NCBI GenBank assembly: GCA_037576195.1
Contig: CM075103.1
Span: forward strand, 28,852,723 to 28,916,722
Direction: 5' to 3'
Length of the DNA stretch: 64,000 bases
Origin: Phytoseiulus persimilis
Lineage: Eukaryota > Arthropoda > Arachnida > Mesostigmata > Phytoseiidae
The notes under the pieces are model-generated. The model had not been told where the DNA came from. It saw only the letters and a list, made by a program, of their open reading frames with translations, and searched no databases. This document shows positions 34,135 through 44,697 of the stretch, in pieces (positions within the stretch are counted from its first letter, which is position 1; every line of letters starts with the position of its first letter). Both the position numbers and the translations under genes were made by a program.

Positions 34135-35376
34135 TCATATGGTCTCCCTCACGGCCGAGCCCTGACGCATTCCGCGCCATCGACTCGAGGCTGGCTGTAG
34201 AGTCACTGGCGGGATTTCCGGTGATCCACGTGTAGCGAGCTTTTCATCTCGCAATCAGAGCAGTTTTGGAACCCGTGAGGACGTCGAGGTGTGAGGCCCT
34301 GATCAGAGTGCATCTTTTCGGGATACTTGCAACGCGTCGACTCTGACATCCATAAAAGTGGGATACACCCTTCCCAGTTTGACCGAATTATTCTGGGGAG
34401 GAAGGGGGGCTGAGCATGAAGATCGAGAAAAGGGCTTCCCGGGCCAGTGTCTGTCAGTGGAAAAGTGTTGCCTGCCACAAATACCTCCTCCTGAGTCTTG
34501 TGCCAACCATAAACTTCTCGTCGTTTTAATTGGCGGTGGACTACATCTCATTTCGTCAAGGTACGGACCACGGCTCGTGGGTCCTCTCTCGAATAGTTGG
34601 AGCTCGTTTCGTTCAGATCCTGTCGTGACTGTACTTGATGACTCCCCACATCTCTTGGTTTCCGAGATACAGGAGTTAGTCAGAGGTCGGAGGTAGATCC
34701 GGGAACGCGAGTTCGAAGAATACGTACGGCTCGGGATGTCGACAATCTCGTTTCAGCAGAAGTCCTCTCCATTTCAGCAGAAGAGGGATCATTGGGGGAT
34801 GGGGCACTTCTCGCGAAAAAAAATTGGAACCTTTTCGAATGTTTCAGACGTCTCCGCTGCCCGGGTGACTGGTCGATCCCGCGGTCTGCTGGGCTCCAGT
34901 GATGAATGCCGCAATGCGGGCGTTGTGGCCGTTATGATTTCCCGTGAACTCCACGCGAGCTTTCCGGCGAATTGCCAGTGCTTCTCGAAGAACGACGGAA
35001 GCCTCCAACTGGTATTCATCCAATAGATTATCGCTATTCAAATCCGTCAGCAACTCGGATGGATGTATCATCCCGCTTCTTTGTCCAAGTATCGCTTCCT
35101 CCCAGCCGAGTTCACGATAAGCGACAGTTGAAAGTATGAGGATTCAGCATTCATCAGTTGCGCTCCCTGCGATGCGTGGAGCCGCCTAGTTTATGGCATC
35201 TTGAGCGAAAGTGTTGGCGTTATTTTTCCATGTGGCGTTTCGTTACGGATCGCGCTGATTATTTCCCACACCACCAACAACTGTTGGCACGGATCATGGA
35301 GTTGCAGAGCCGGATTGAGTGCACTAGGGCGCGGCCGATTCGAGGTTGGGTAGCTCAACTTGATCTCGTTCTGTAG
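34135..35376. other. No complete gene; possible exon-1 relic of the A/B family
   Basis: At 34844-35071 (minus) a frame contains SELLTDLNSDNL, which resembles the LELHDLNNEAM motif of gene B exon 1 and LELHGLNNEGM of gene A. No start codon with signal peptide and no donor in the expected phase were found. This may be the head of a third family member whose remaining exons are lost. Confidence 0.3.
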
Positions 35377-36000
35377 CAGGTGGAAATATCAACGAAAAGA
35401 CAGCAACACGAACACTTAGGATATTGGTAGCATTGAACTCATCTCACTCCGGTCCCAAGCGGAACCTGACTGAATGAGCTCCTGGGAATGGAGCCGGGGG
35501 ATGGGGGCAGTGACGGAGGTACGCATTCTGAGAAATATTGAAGCAAGATCCGGCAACGCTAGGTCGTAGATCACGCAGGGATTGGCGACATCGACTCCGT
35601 TTGCCATTTCCAGTACAGCAGAAGAGCTAGCCTTCCGAAATACTCGCAGGAACTTGTGGAAGCGTGTTGAAGGTTTCACTTGTCCGAGCTGACTACGGGT
35701 CTGAAAGATTCCCGAGTTTTCCCCACGAATAATCTTCCCGCTAAGTGGGAGCTCGCCGCAAGGTTGGAGCCAAGGCAGGCCCCTTGGAGAAGCGATTTTG
35801 TCATGACAACCGAGCGAGTTCCGTCTGCAGCTCACTGAGCCGACTGCTTTTCCATTGTTCTTTGCCGTTATCGGGAACGAACTTTTAGCGCAGAAATGCG
35901 CTTTTCTTCGGGCGTGTTTCCTAGGGTGTAACTGGGAGTGGAACGAAAAAATCGCAGCCGGAGGCCTTTAGGATTTCATGTGGTAAATCCGGGTGTCTTG
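35377..36000 (-). repeat. Diverged older copy of the block repeat
   Basis: Segments at 35,380-35,490 and 35,670-35,810 align, with many changes, to the parts of the later blocks that flank the leucine-rich mini-gene (for example GCATTGAACTCATCTCACTC is shared, and the stretch beginning GCTGACTACGGGTCTGAA matches about 41,168). Between them is a minus frame whose end (TAPIPRLHSQELIQSG) resembles the sequence beyond the stop of the later copies. It appears to be an ancestral or early-diverged copy with no 347-bp array. Confidence 0.5.
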
Positions 36001-36600
36001 TCATAGGTCAATGACAATGAAGTGATGGTAGGTGAAGAAATAGTGAAGATCGGTCTCGGAATCACCCCTCCAGACTCGAAAAGTGAAGGTCAGATTGGTC
36101 CCGGAATCCCTCCTCCAGACTTGGAGAGTAATGGTAAGATCGGAAGATTTTTTCCAGCGCGAGGGAAATATGAGTTCAAGTTGAATTTCATGCGGTGAAT
36201 CTCGGTGTCTTGTCAGAGGTAAATGACAATGGAGTCATGGTAGTTAAAGTAATGTTCAGATCGGTTCCGGAATCACCCCTCCAGACTTGGTGGTTCTGGG
36301 AAGATCTCAGGAGGAAGTCATTCTCCCCTGCGAGCCTCGGCAAAATATTGTCAGATTGCTCCCGGAATCACTCAACCAGACTCGGCAAAATGTTGTCAGA
36401 TTGGTCCCGAAATCACCCACCAGACTCGGCAAAATATTGTCGAATTGGTCCCGGAATCATCCCTCCAGCCTCGGAGAAATATTGTCGGATTGGTTCCGGA
36501 ATCACCCCTCCAGACTCAAAAAAGTATGCTCAGATTGGTGCCGGAATCACCCCCATGTATTCCAGGAGGAATGCGGACAAACTGACAGACGAAGCCGATC
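35960..36600 (+). repeat. 45-bp minisatellite with a larger local duplication
   Basis: Units beginning AG(A/C)CTCGG start at 36333, 36378, 36422, 36467 and 36512, a period of 44-45 bp, each containing GATTGGTCCCGGAATCACCC or a close variant. A larger duplication of about 214 bp links 35,968-36,150 with 36,181-36,300 (both have TTTCATG..GT.AAT, GTGTCTTGTCA, AATGACAATG). One plus frame reads through as a 15-residue repeat of the form L-G-K-I-L-S-D-W-S-R-N-H-P. Whether it is ever translated is unknown. Confidence 0.75.
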
Positions 36601-37791
36601 ATAAGTAGTAAGGATCCTCGGATCGAAGGGTACGAAAAATCAATTTCCGTACCGGCTGGTACGGGAATTCATTTGCAGTACTACGGAAAATGATGACCAA
36701 AAATTTTCACATCCGGAACATCGCAGGCTGAGCCTGGCGTCGCTCGTTTCAAAAGTTTACCGAACGCAGTTTCGAGCGATTCCTCGAGTCGTACGAGCTC
36801 TGTGAATCCGAGCCGCTTTTAGTTCACTCGTTGAGCGCCTCATTCATCCGCGGAATATCTCGACCGTGGTCAACAGATTTGGGAGAATGAGTCAAAGAGG
36901 CGAACTACTGTGAGTTCCGCATTATGGAGCCACAGAATGAAAAGCCACAAAAAATATCAGGAGACTTTTCTGCTTTCGTCTCAACTTTCATCGAGGGCTT
37001 CCCCATCATCGAAAGAGAGTAGATGGAGGATGAGGTTTCTCTTCAGTTCCTGTCGTGAACGTGGAAATACTCATGAACGCCAAAATTCAGATGAATTATC
37101 ACAGGGAAGGAGATATCGGACATGTTTTTCGGACCAAATTTCAAAGTTCTTTAATATTTTTTCGAGTTTCTTCCACCCTCCGGCTCCGCCACGGGCTGAT
37201 CGCGTTGCAGGTTTCTCGACATCAAACACGTCCTCAGGGAATGGATGAGCTCCCAGAGTCTGTATGATGCTGACTTTGGTCCCATGGATGGGGAAGGGAA
37301 GTACACGCTTCAAATGTGGATGAGTTTTCGAAGGGGAGAGAGTTCCCCACGGTGAGGAACTATTGACATGTTCACTCATTTTCACCCTTGTTCACTCATT
37401 TGGTCGCTGTGGTGAACCTGCTCTTGAAGTCCGAAGTTCGATAGCTCAACCTCACCTCTTCCTTTACCGTGTAAATATCTAGGGAGCGACATCAACACGA
37501 ACTCTTAACATATATTGAGCATTGAACTCATCTCACTCCAGTGCCCGGCGGAGCGGGAACAGGCTCCAGAGGGGAAAACGTGCTTCTTCTCGATGAGAGC
37601 TTTTCAGTGATGCTTTTGGAACCTTCCTGACTGAAGGGCATCGGGATTTTGCGTTCACCGTATACCATGGCTCGGTACCTTCTGTTGAGAAGTCGGGCTG
37701 AAGAAAATTGCAAACATAGTATGGGAATGGAATCGTTCTTAATTTTATTGAAAATCCTGTGAGACTCGTCATCTTTCGGCTACACGAACGT

Positions 37792-38092
37792 CTACCTAAG
37801 CTCTGTTTTCGGCTGAACCTCTCAGCCAGCCCTCAGGAGTGTCCCGGATTCACCTTTCGGTATTGCTTCAGTAACACTCCCTATCGCCTCGCAAATCCCA
37901 TTGCGGGCGGTGGGCTTGGGTCTTAAGATGGTTCAGATTTAATTCTGATATAAATTAAATCCTCTTTTTACCACATAAGAAATTTGTTGTCCCGGCCGGG
38001 GATCGAACCCGCGATTGCTAGCTTAGCGTGGCACCCAAGGCGTTGGTTTATGCCACACGGCCAACGAGCCGACTAAGCCTCCTACCTAAGCT
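37792..38092 (-). mobile_element. SINE copy 4, essentially full length
   Basis: Body 37803-38081, bounded by the direct repeat CTACCTAAGCT (37792-37802 and 38082-38092). On the minus strand it begins with a tRNA-like head: an A-box-like TGGCCGTGTGGC and a perfect B box GGTTCGATCCC about 50 bp apart, the internal promoter of RNA polymerase III. The body follows and ends with a C/T- and G-rich 3' region shared by all copies. Blocks 2, 3 and 6 have the empty site, so this insertion is younger than the block duplication. Confidence 0.92.
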
Positions 38093-38171
38093 GACCAACT
38101 TCATCTATAACCCGGACGACTGACGAGCTCCCTGGAATGTACCAGAGAGACGTGGGTGACGGCAGGGTATT

Positions 38172-38553
38172 TCACCCAGAGTAATATCCACCTTCGTCGT
38201 CGACTCTTTCGTCCCCGTCGAACATCGGAGCATCCTCTTCGTCGTCCGCGTTGTCCTGATCGCGGTCGAAGTGAACCTCCTCGAGCGTCGTCAAGGTTCG
38301 CATAATGACCCGCACGTCCTCTTCTGTGAGTTTCACGTTGGTTTTCACAGTTGGTCACGTGCAGGATCCTGAGCTCGGAGCACTTCAGGATCAGCTCCAT
38401 CATCCACTGGGGAGGCGTCGAACACCCCGACAGGTTCAACGCCTGGGCCTCAAGTTTCGCCCTTATACGCCTCTCTGCAGCTTGGGCGCTTCTCGATTGG
38501 TCTGCCTTGGATGCTCCACTTGGGGAGGGTTGGTTCTGGGTGGGATAGTTCAT
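38172..38553 (-). pseudogene. LRR-like mini-gene, frameshifted distal copy of block 1
   Basis: This is the array-end copy with the authentic 3' end (acidic tail ending GYYSG in the others). A 13-bp insertion after ILHVTN shifts the frame, so it cannot encode the full 122-aa protein made by the equivalent copies at 42.5, 49.1 and 55.8 kb. Confidence 0.75.
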
Positions 38554-39963
38554 AATCCGATTCTCGGAGTGCCTCAATGGAACATCGAAGCATCCTCTTC
38601 GTCGCCCGCGTTGTCCTGATCGCGGTCGAAGTGAACCTCCTCGAGCGTCGTCAAGGTTCGCATAACGACCCGCACGTCCTCTTCTGTGAGTTTCGTGTTG
38701 GTCACGTCTAGGCTCCAGAGTTCGGAGCACTTCAGGATCAGCTCCATCATCCACTGGGGAGGCGTCGAACACCCCGACAGCTTCAACCCTTGGGCCTCAA
38801 GTTTCGCCCTCTCACGCCTCTCTGCAGCTTGGGCGCTTCTCGACTGGTCTGCCTTGGATGCTCCACTTGAGGAGGGTTGGTTCTGGGTGGGATAGTTCAT
38901 AATCCGATCCTCAGAGTGCCTCAATGGAACATCGAAGCATCCTCTTCGTCGCCCGCGTTGTCCTGATCGCGGTCGAAGTGAACTTCCTCGAGCGTCGTCA
39001 AGGTTCGCATAATGACCCGCACGTCCTCTTCTGTGAGTTTCGTGTTGGTCACGTCCAGGATCCTGAGCTCGGAGCACTTCAGGATCAGCTCCATCATCCA
39101 CTGCGGAAGCGTCGAACACCCCGACAGGTTCAACGCCTGGGCCTCAAGTTTCGCCCTCTCACGCCTCTCTGCAGCTTGGGCGCTTCTCGACTGGTCTGTC
39201 TTGGATGCTCCACTTGAGGAGGGTTGGTTCTGGGTGGGATAGTTCATAATCCGATCCTCAGAGTGCCTCAATGGAACATCGAAGCATCCTCTTCGTCGCC
39301 CGCGTTGTCCTGATCGCGGTCGAAGTGAACCTCCTCGAGCGTCGTCAAGGTTCGCATAATGACCCGCACGTCCTCTTCTGTGAGTTTCCTGTTGGTCACG
39401 TCCAGGATCCTGAGCTCGGAGCACTTCAGGATCAGCTCCATCATCCACTGGGGAGGCGTCGAACACCCCGACAGCTTCAACCCTTGGGCCTCAAGTTTCG
39501 CCCTCTCACGCCTCTCTGCAGCTTGGGCGCTTCTCGACTGGTCTGTCTTGGATGCTCCACTTGAGGAGGGTTGGTTCTGGGTGGGATACTTCATAATCCG
39601 ATCCTCAGAGTGCCTCAATGGAACATCGAAGCATCCTCTTCGTCGCCCGCGTTGTCCTGATCGCGGTCGAAGTGAACCTCCTCGAGCGTCGTCAAGGTTC
39701 GCATAATGACCCGCACGTCCTCTTCTGTGAGTTTCCTGTTGGTCACGTCCAGGATCCTGAGCTCGGAGCACTTCAGGATCAGCTCCATCATCCACTGGGG
39801 AGGCGTCGAACACCCCGACAGCTTCAACGCCTGGGCCTCAAGTTTCGCCCTCTCACGCCTCTCTGCAGCTTGGGCGCTTCTCGACTGGTCTGCCTTGGAG
39901 GCTCCACTTGAGGAGGGTTGGTTCTGGGTGGGATAGTTCATAATCCGATTCTCGGAGTGCCTC
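38228..39963 (-). repeat. 347-bp tandem array 1 (five units)
   Basis: Five units; four are intact 108-codon ORFs at 38574-38900, 38921-39247, 39268-39594 and 39615-39941 (minus), each from ATG to TGA, separated by 20 nt. The unit length is not a multiple of three, so successive units lie in different frames. Units differ at a few residues (for example ALNLS, GLKLS or ALKLS; RILDVTN or WSLDVTN). Confidence 0.92.
39615..39941 (-). CDS. LRR-like mini-ORF, promoter-proximal unit of array 1
   Basis: A 108-aa product from ATG 39941. Residues 1-35 are polar and Ser/Gln/Ala-rich (MNYPTQNQPSSSGASKADQS). Residues 36-90 read as two to three leucine-rich repeats of the Cys-containing type found in F-box/LRR and AMN1-like proteins: LKLSGCSTPPQWM, LILKCSELRILDVTN, LTTLEEVHFD. 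The C-terminus is acidic and ends EEDASMFH. The GTG-started longer frame upstream has no in-frame ATG and is closed by TAA, so this ATG is the natural start, shared by every unit. Unlike the 122-aa copies it ends early because its 3' end is the duplication junction. A protein-interaction role is what LRRs usually do; nothing more can be said. Confidence 0.5.
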   Translation of the reverse strand: MNYPTQNQPSSSGASKADQSRSAQAAERRERAKLEAQALKLSGCSTPPQWMMELILKCSELRILDVTNRKLTEEDVRVIMRTLTTLEEVHFDRDQDNAGDEEDASMFH

Positions 39964-40310
39964 AGTTTTCGATGTCGTCGGCGATTGCGTTTGCTCTCTA
40001 TTCGATGCGTGACCTTGCCGCTGTGCGAAGCGCGAATCGCCCTCCACCGAGCACTCTCAAACTCACTCGCGGACCCCTCCGCTGATGTCCGCTGGTAGAG
40101 CACGCGGCGATCGGCGACGTCGATTTATCACTCGTCCGAGCTGACTATGAGTCTGTGCAGCCTCCGCCCGGGGTTTTAAGCTCAGACTCTCCTCGTTGAG
40201 TGTGAGAGTGCAAGGGGGTCGGGGGAGTTTAATCAAGATCGGTCGAAGCGGCGGAGTCGTTGTGGGCGAAGGCGGCATGTTGATCTGATCTGATATGATT
40301 TCACCAGAAC
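39962..40310 (-). promoter_or_regulatory. Conserved 5' flank of the mini-gene
   Basis: The sequence immediately upstream of the first unit is kept in all four array-bearing blocks (also about 46,271-46,610, 51,188-51,530 and 56,575-56,910). On the minus strand it includes CTTAAAACCCC at about 40,171-40,181, about 235 bp before the ATG, a possible TATA-like element. No experimental support; the call rests on position and conservation, which recent duplication alone could explain. Confidence 0.2.
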
Positions 40311-41394
40311 GAACGATTACCCTGCAATATCAGACATCTCACCACAGTAAAAAATGAGCGAAAGATTCATCGGGCCCGCTCGATTCTGCTACGAATCCCA
40401 ACGGGGCTCCCACAGATTCCAGAATCCAATTACTCTTGGATGCCGCTCGCACGAGCCCTCCGAGAAGTGCTCGGCAGAAATCGAAGCTGACGAGCGCATT
40501 CCGAGTGATCCCCGCAAAACCGCATTGAACAAAGTTCGAACTCTTCGCTCTTCGCCGCATTCCGAGTCGTTCAACGCAACGTACGAAGCCCATCCAGGCC
40601 CACCCGACGTTCTCAAGAGCTCGTTCCTCTGTTATCGTTTGGGAACTCGGTCTGCGAGCATCGAACGATAAATCTTTGCGATCCGAGTTCTCGAGACGAC
40701 GTGCAACCGGGAGCAAGCCAGTCTCGCAAGCGAAGCTCTCACAAGTATTGATGACAACATCCACGTTGACTCCTGAGAGAAACTCCTCACGTGAAATGTC
40801 TCTGACTTCCCCTCAACCCACAGAAGTCTCGATGTACGATTCAATCAGCCAGTTGACTCGAGGAGCACGTAATTCATGATTCAGGAGGATAAACTGCATC
40901 TGCTCGCAGCGTAAAACCGAAGTCCTTATATTCTGCAGGCGAGGCTCCCCCGCAAATTGAAAGCTCTCTTCTTTCATCCCAACGAGAGTCATGTCGGCAA
41001 CCTTACTGCAGGAGGCTCAAACCTGAACTGAGTGCGTTTCATAAACAAGGACTCCACCTGAATTGGAGACCCAACTATATGCTCATTTCCATTTCAGCAG
41101 AAGAACGATCACTGAGAATTTCTCAGCGAGACTTGTGGTGCCGATACGTAGTTTTCACGTATCTTAGCTGATTGTGGTTCTGAAGGGTTCCCGGATTCTT
41201 CCCCACAGATAATCTCGTCGTTGAGCGGGAGCTTATTGCAAGGACGGAGCCAGGGGAGGCTCGTTTGAAAAGCGATTTTGTTACGGGGGAACTTGGCTCC
41301 CGCTCCTCAGCACACCCCACAACGGACTCTCCAGGAAACACGTCCCATGAGGGAATCGGGTGAGGTATTGGAAACCGCTATTTTCGAGGAACCA
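40311..41394. other. Block module without an assigned gene
   Basis: This module recurs at about 46.6-47.9, 51.5-52.8 and 56.9-58.2 kb. Overlapping frames of 98-131 codons on both strands are kept in the other copies, but the 169-bp deletion here breaks them, and no family is recognisable. I do not call a gene. Confidence 0.5.
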
Positions 41395-42547
41395 AAAATT
41401 TTCACATCCGGAACATCGCAGGCTGAGCCTGGCGTCGCTCGTTTCAAAAGTTTACCGAACGCAGTTTCGAGCGATTCCTCGAGTCGTACGAGCTCTGTGA
41501 ATCCGAGCCGCTTTTAGTTCACTCGTTGAGCGCCTCATTCATCCGCGGAATATCTCGACCGTGGTCAACAGATTTGGGAGAATGAGTCAAAGAGGCGAAC
41601 TACTGTGAGTTCCGCATTATGGAGCGACAGAATGAAAAGCCACAAAAAATATCAGGAGACTTTTCTGCTTTCGTCTCAACTTTCATCGAGGGCTTCCCTA
41701 TCATCGAAAGAGAGTAGATGGAGGATGAGGTTTCTCTTCAGCTCCTGTCGTGAACGTGGAAATACTCATGAACGCCAAAATTCAGATGAATTATCACAGG
41801 GAAGGAGATATCGGACATGTTTTTCGGACCAAATTTTAAGTTTCAAGTTCTTCAATATTTTTTCGAGTTTCTTCCACCCTCCGGCTCCGCCACGGGCTGA
41901 TCGCGTTGCAGGTATCTCGACATCAAACACGTCCTCAGGGTATGGATGAGATCCCAGAGCCTGTATGATGCTGACTTTGGTCTCATGGATGGGGAAGGGA
42001 AGTACACGCTTCAAATGTGGATGAGTTTTCGAAGGGGAGAGAGTTCCCCACGGTGAGGAACTATTGACATGTCGACTCATTTTCACCCTTGTTCACTCAT
42101 TTGGTCGCTGTGGTGAACCTGCTCTTGAAGTCCGAAGTTCGATAGCTCAACCTCACCTCTTCCTTTACCGTGTAAATATCTGAACTCATCTCACTCCAGT
42201 GCCCGGCAGAGCGGGAACAGGCTCCAGAGGGGAGAACGTGCTTCTTCTCGATGAGAGCTTTTCAGTGATGCTTTTGGAACCTTCCTGACTGAAGGGCATC
42301 GGGATTTTGCGTTCACCGTATACCATGGCTCGGTACCTTCTGTTGAAAAGTCGGGCTGAAGAAAATTGCAAACATAGTATGGGAATGGAATCGTTCTTAA
42401 TTTTATTGAAATCCTGTGAGACTCGTCATCTTTCGGCTACACGAACGTCTATCTAAGCTACCTAAGCTGACCAACTTAATCAATAACCCGGACGACTGAC
42501 GAGCTCCCTGGAATGTACCAGAGAGACGTGGGCGACGGTAGGGGATT

Positions 42548-42916
42548 TCACCCAGAGTAATATCCATCTTCGTCGTCGACTCTTTCGTCCCCGTCGAACA
42601 TCGGAGCATCCTCCTCGTCGCCCGCGTTGTCCTGATCGCGGTCGAAGTGAACCTCCTCGAGCGTCGTCAAGGTTCGCATAATGACCCGCACGTCCTCTTC
42701 TGTGAGTTTCGTGTTGGTCACGTCCAGGATCCTGAGCTCGGAGCACTTCAGGATCAGCTCCATCATCCACTGCGGAAGCGTCGAACACCCCGACAGGTTC
42801 AACGCCTGGGCCTCAAGTTTCGCCCTCTTACGCCTCTCTGCAGCTTGGGCGCTTCTCGACTGGTCTGTCTTGGATGCTCCACTTGAGGAGGGTTGGTTCT
42901 GGGTGGGATACTTCAT
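42548..42916 (-). CDS. LRR-like mini-gene, full-length 122 aa (block 2)
   Basis: The distal array copy with the authentic 3' end. After the leucine-rich region (residues about 36-90) the acidic tail continues GDEEDAPMFDGDERVDDEDG and ends YYSG. The start is MKYPTQ here. No signal peptide, no membrane segment. This and the copies at 49.1 and 55.8 kb probably represent the gene from which the arrays grew. Confidence 0.5.
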   Translation of the reverse strand: MKYPTQNQPSSSGASKTDQSRSAQAAERRKRAKLEAQALNLSGCSTLPQWMMELILKCSELRILDVTNTKLTEEDVRVIMRTLTTLEEVHFDRDQDNAGDEEDAPMFDGDERVDDEDGYYSG

Positions 42917-44697
42917 AATCCGATCCTCAGAGTGCCTCAATGGAACATCGAAGCATCCTCTTCGTCGCCCGCGTTGTCCTGATCGCGGTCGAAGTGAACC
43001 TCCTCGAGCGTCGTCAAGGTTCGCATAATGACCCGCACGTCCTCTTCTGTGAGTTTCCTGTTGGTCACGTCCAGGATCCTGAGCTCGGAGCACTTCAGGA
43101 TCAGCTCCATCATTCACGGGGGAGGCGTCGAACACCCAGACAGGTTCAACGCCTAGGCCTCAAGTTTCGCCCTCTTACGCCTCTCTGCAGCTTGGGCGCT
43201 TCTCGACTGGTCTGCCTTGGATGCTCCACTTGAGGAGGGTTGGTTCTGGGTGGGATAGTTCATAATCCGATCCTCAGAGTGCCTCAATGGAACATCGAAG
43301 CATCCTCTTCGTCGCCCGCGTTGTCCTGATCGCGGTCGAAGTGAACCTCCTCGAGCGTCGTCAAAGTTCGCATAACGACCCGCACGTCCTCTTCTGTGAG
43401 TTTCCTGTTGGTCACGTCCAGGATCCTGAGCTCGGAGCACTTCAGGATCAGCTCCATCATTCACGGGGGAGACGTCGAACACCCAGACAGGTTCAACGCC
43501 TAGGCCTCAAGTTTCGCCCTCTTACGCCTCTCTGCAGCTTGGGCGCTTCTCGACTGGTCTGCCTTGGATGCTCCACTTGAGGAGGGTTGGTTCTGGGTGG
43601 GATAGTTCATAATCCGATTCTCGGAGTGCCTCAATGAAACATCGAAGCATCCTCTTCGTCGCCCGCGTTGTCCTGATCGCGGTCGAAGTGAACCTCCTCG
43701 AGCGTCGTCAAGGTTCGCATAACGACCCGCACGTCCTCTCCTGTGAGTTTCGTGTTGGTCACGTCTAGGCTCGAGAGTTCGGAGCACTTCAGGATCAGCT
43801 CCATCATCCACTGGGGAGGCGTCGAACACCCCGACAGCTTCAACCCTTGGGCCTCAAGTTTCGCCCTCTTACGCCTCTCTGCAGCTTGGGCGCTTCTCGA
43901 CTGGTCTGCCTTGGATGCTCCACTTGAGGAGGGTTGGTTCTGGGTGGGACAGTTCATAATCCGATCCTCAGAGTGCCTCAATGGAACATCGAAGCATCCT
44001 CTTCGTCGCCCGCGTTGTCCTGATCGCGGTCGAAGTGAACCTCCTCGAGCGTCGTCAAAGTTCGCATAACGACCCGCACGTCCTCTTCTGTGAGTTTCCT
44101 GTTGGTCACGTCCAGGATCCTGAGCTCGGAGCACTTCAGGATCAGCTCCATCATTCACGGGGGAGACGTCGAACACCCAGACAGGTTCAACGCCTAGGCC
44201 TCAAGTTTCGCCCTCTTACGCCTCTCTGCAGCTTGGGCGCTTCTCGACTGGTCTGCCTTGGATGCTCCACTTGAGGAGGGTTGGTTCTGGGTGGGATAGT
44301 TCATAATCCGATTCTCGGAGTGCCTCAATGAAACATCGAAGCATCCTCTTCGTCGCCCGCGTTGTCCTGATCGCGGTCGAAGTGAACCTCCTCGAGCGTC
44401 GTCAAGGTTCGCATAACGACCCGCACGTCCTCTCCTGTGAGTTTCGTGTTGGTCACGTCTAGGCTCGAGAGTTCGGAGCACTTCAGGATCAGCTCCATCA
44501 TCCACTGGGGAGGCGTCGAACACCCCGACAGCTTCAACCCTTGGGCCTCAAGTTTCGCCCTCTTACGCCTCTCTGCAGCTTGGGCGCTTCTCGACTGGTC
44601 TGCCTTGGATGCTCCACTTGAGGAGGGTTGGTTCTGGGTGGGACAGTTCATAATCCGATCCTCAGAGTGCCTCAATGGAACATCGAAGCATCCTCTT
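42593..44697 (-). repeat. 347-bp tandem array 2 with 694-bp dimers
   Basis: Six units. The pairs 43,287-43,980 and 43,981-44,674 appear identical, a 694-bp higher-order repeat. Units ending near 42,937, 43,284 and 43,978 carry a TAG after KLEA (codon from CCTAGG in place of CCTGGG) and a changed CATTCACGGG stretch, so they are truncated; units 43631-43957 and 44325-44651 are intact 108-codon ORFs. Confidence 0.9.

Larger units (their letters stand above)
36700..41394 (-). repeat. Segmental block 1 (about 4.7 kb)
   Basis: First full copy of the tandem block; the anchor TCACATCCGGAACATCGCAG starts at 36707 and recurs at 41402. On the plus strand it holds a 3' flank module, a 347-bp array of five units, a 5' head (39,962-40,310) and a further 1-kb module. 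It differs from the others by a SINE at 37.8 kb, a 13-bp frameshift in its last unit, and a 169-bp deletion near 40,580 (present at 46,884-47,052 in block 2). Confidence 0.9.

Noticed and set aside
38041-38092. tRNA gene on the minus strand (B box GGTTCGATCCC, A-box-like upstream)
   Set aside because: The acceptor and T stems do not pair as in a tRNA, and the same sequence continues into a repeated body with target duplications elsewhere; it is the head of a SINE.
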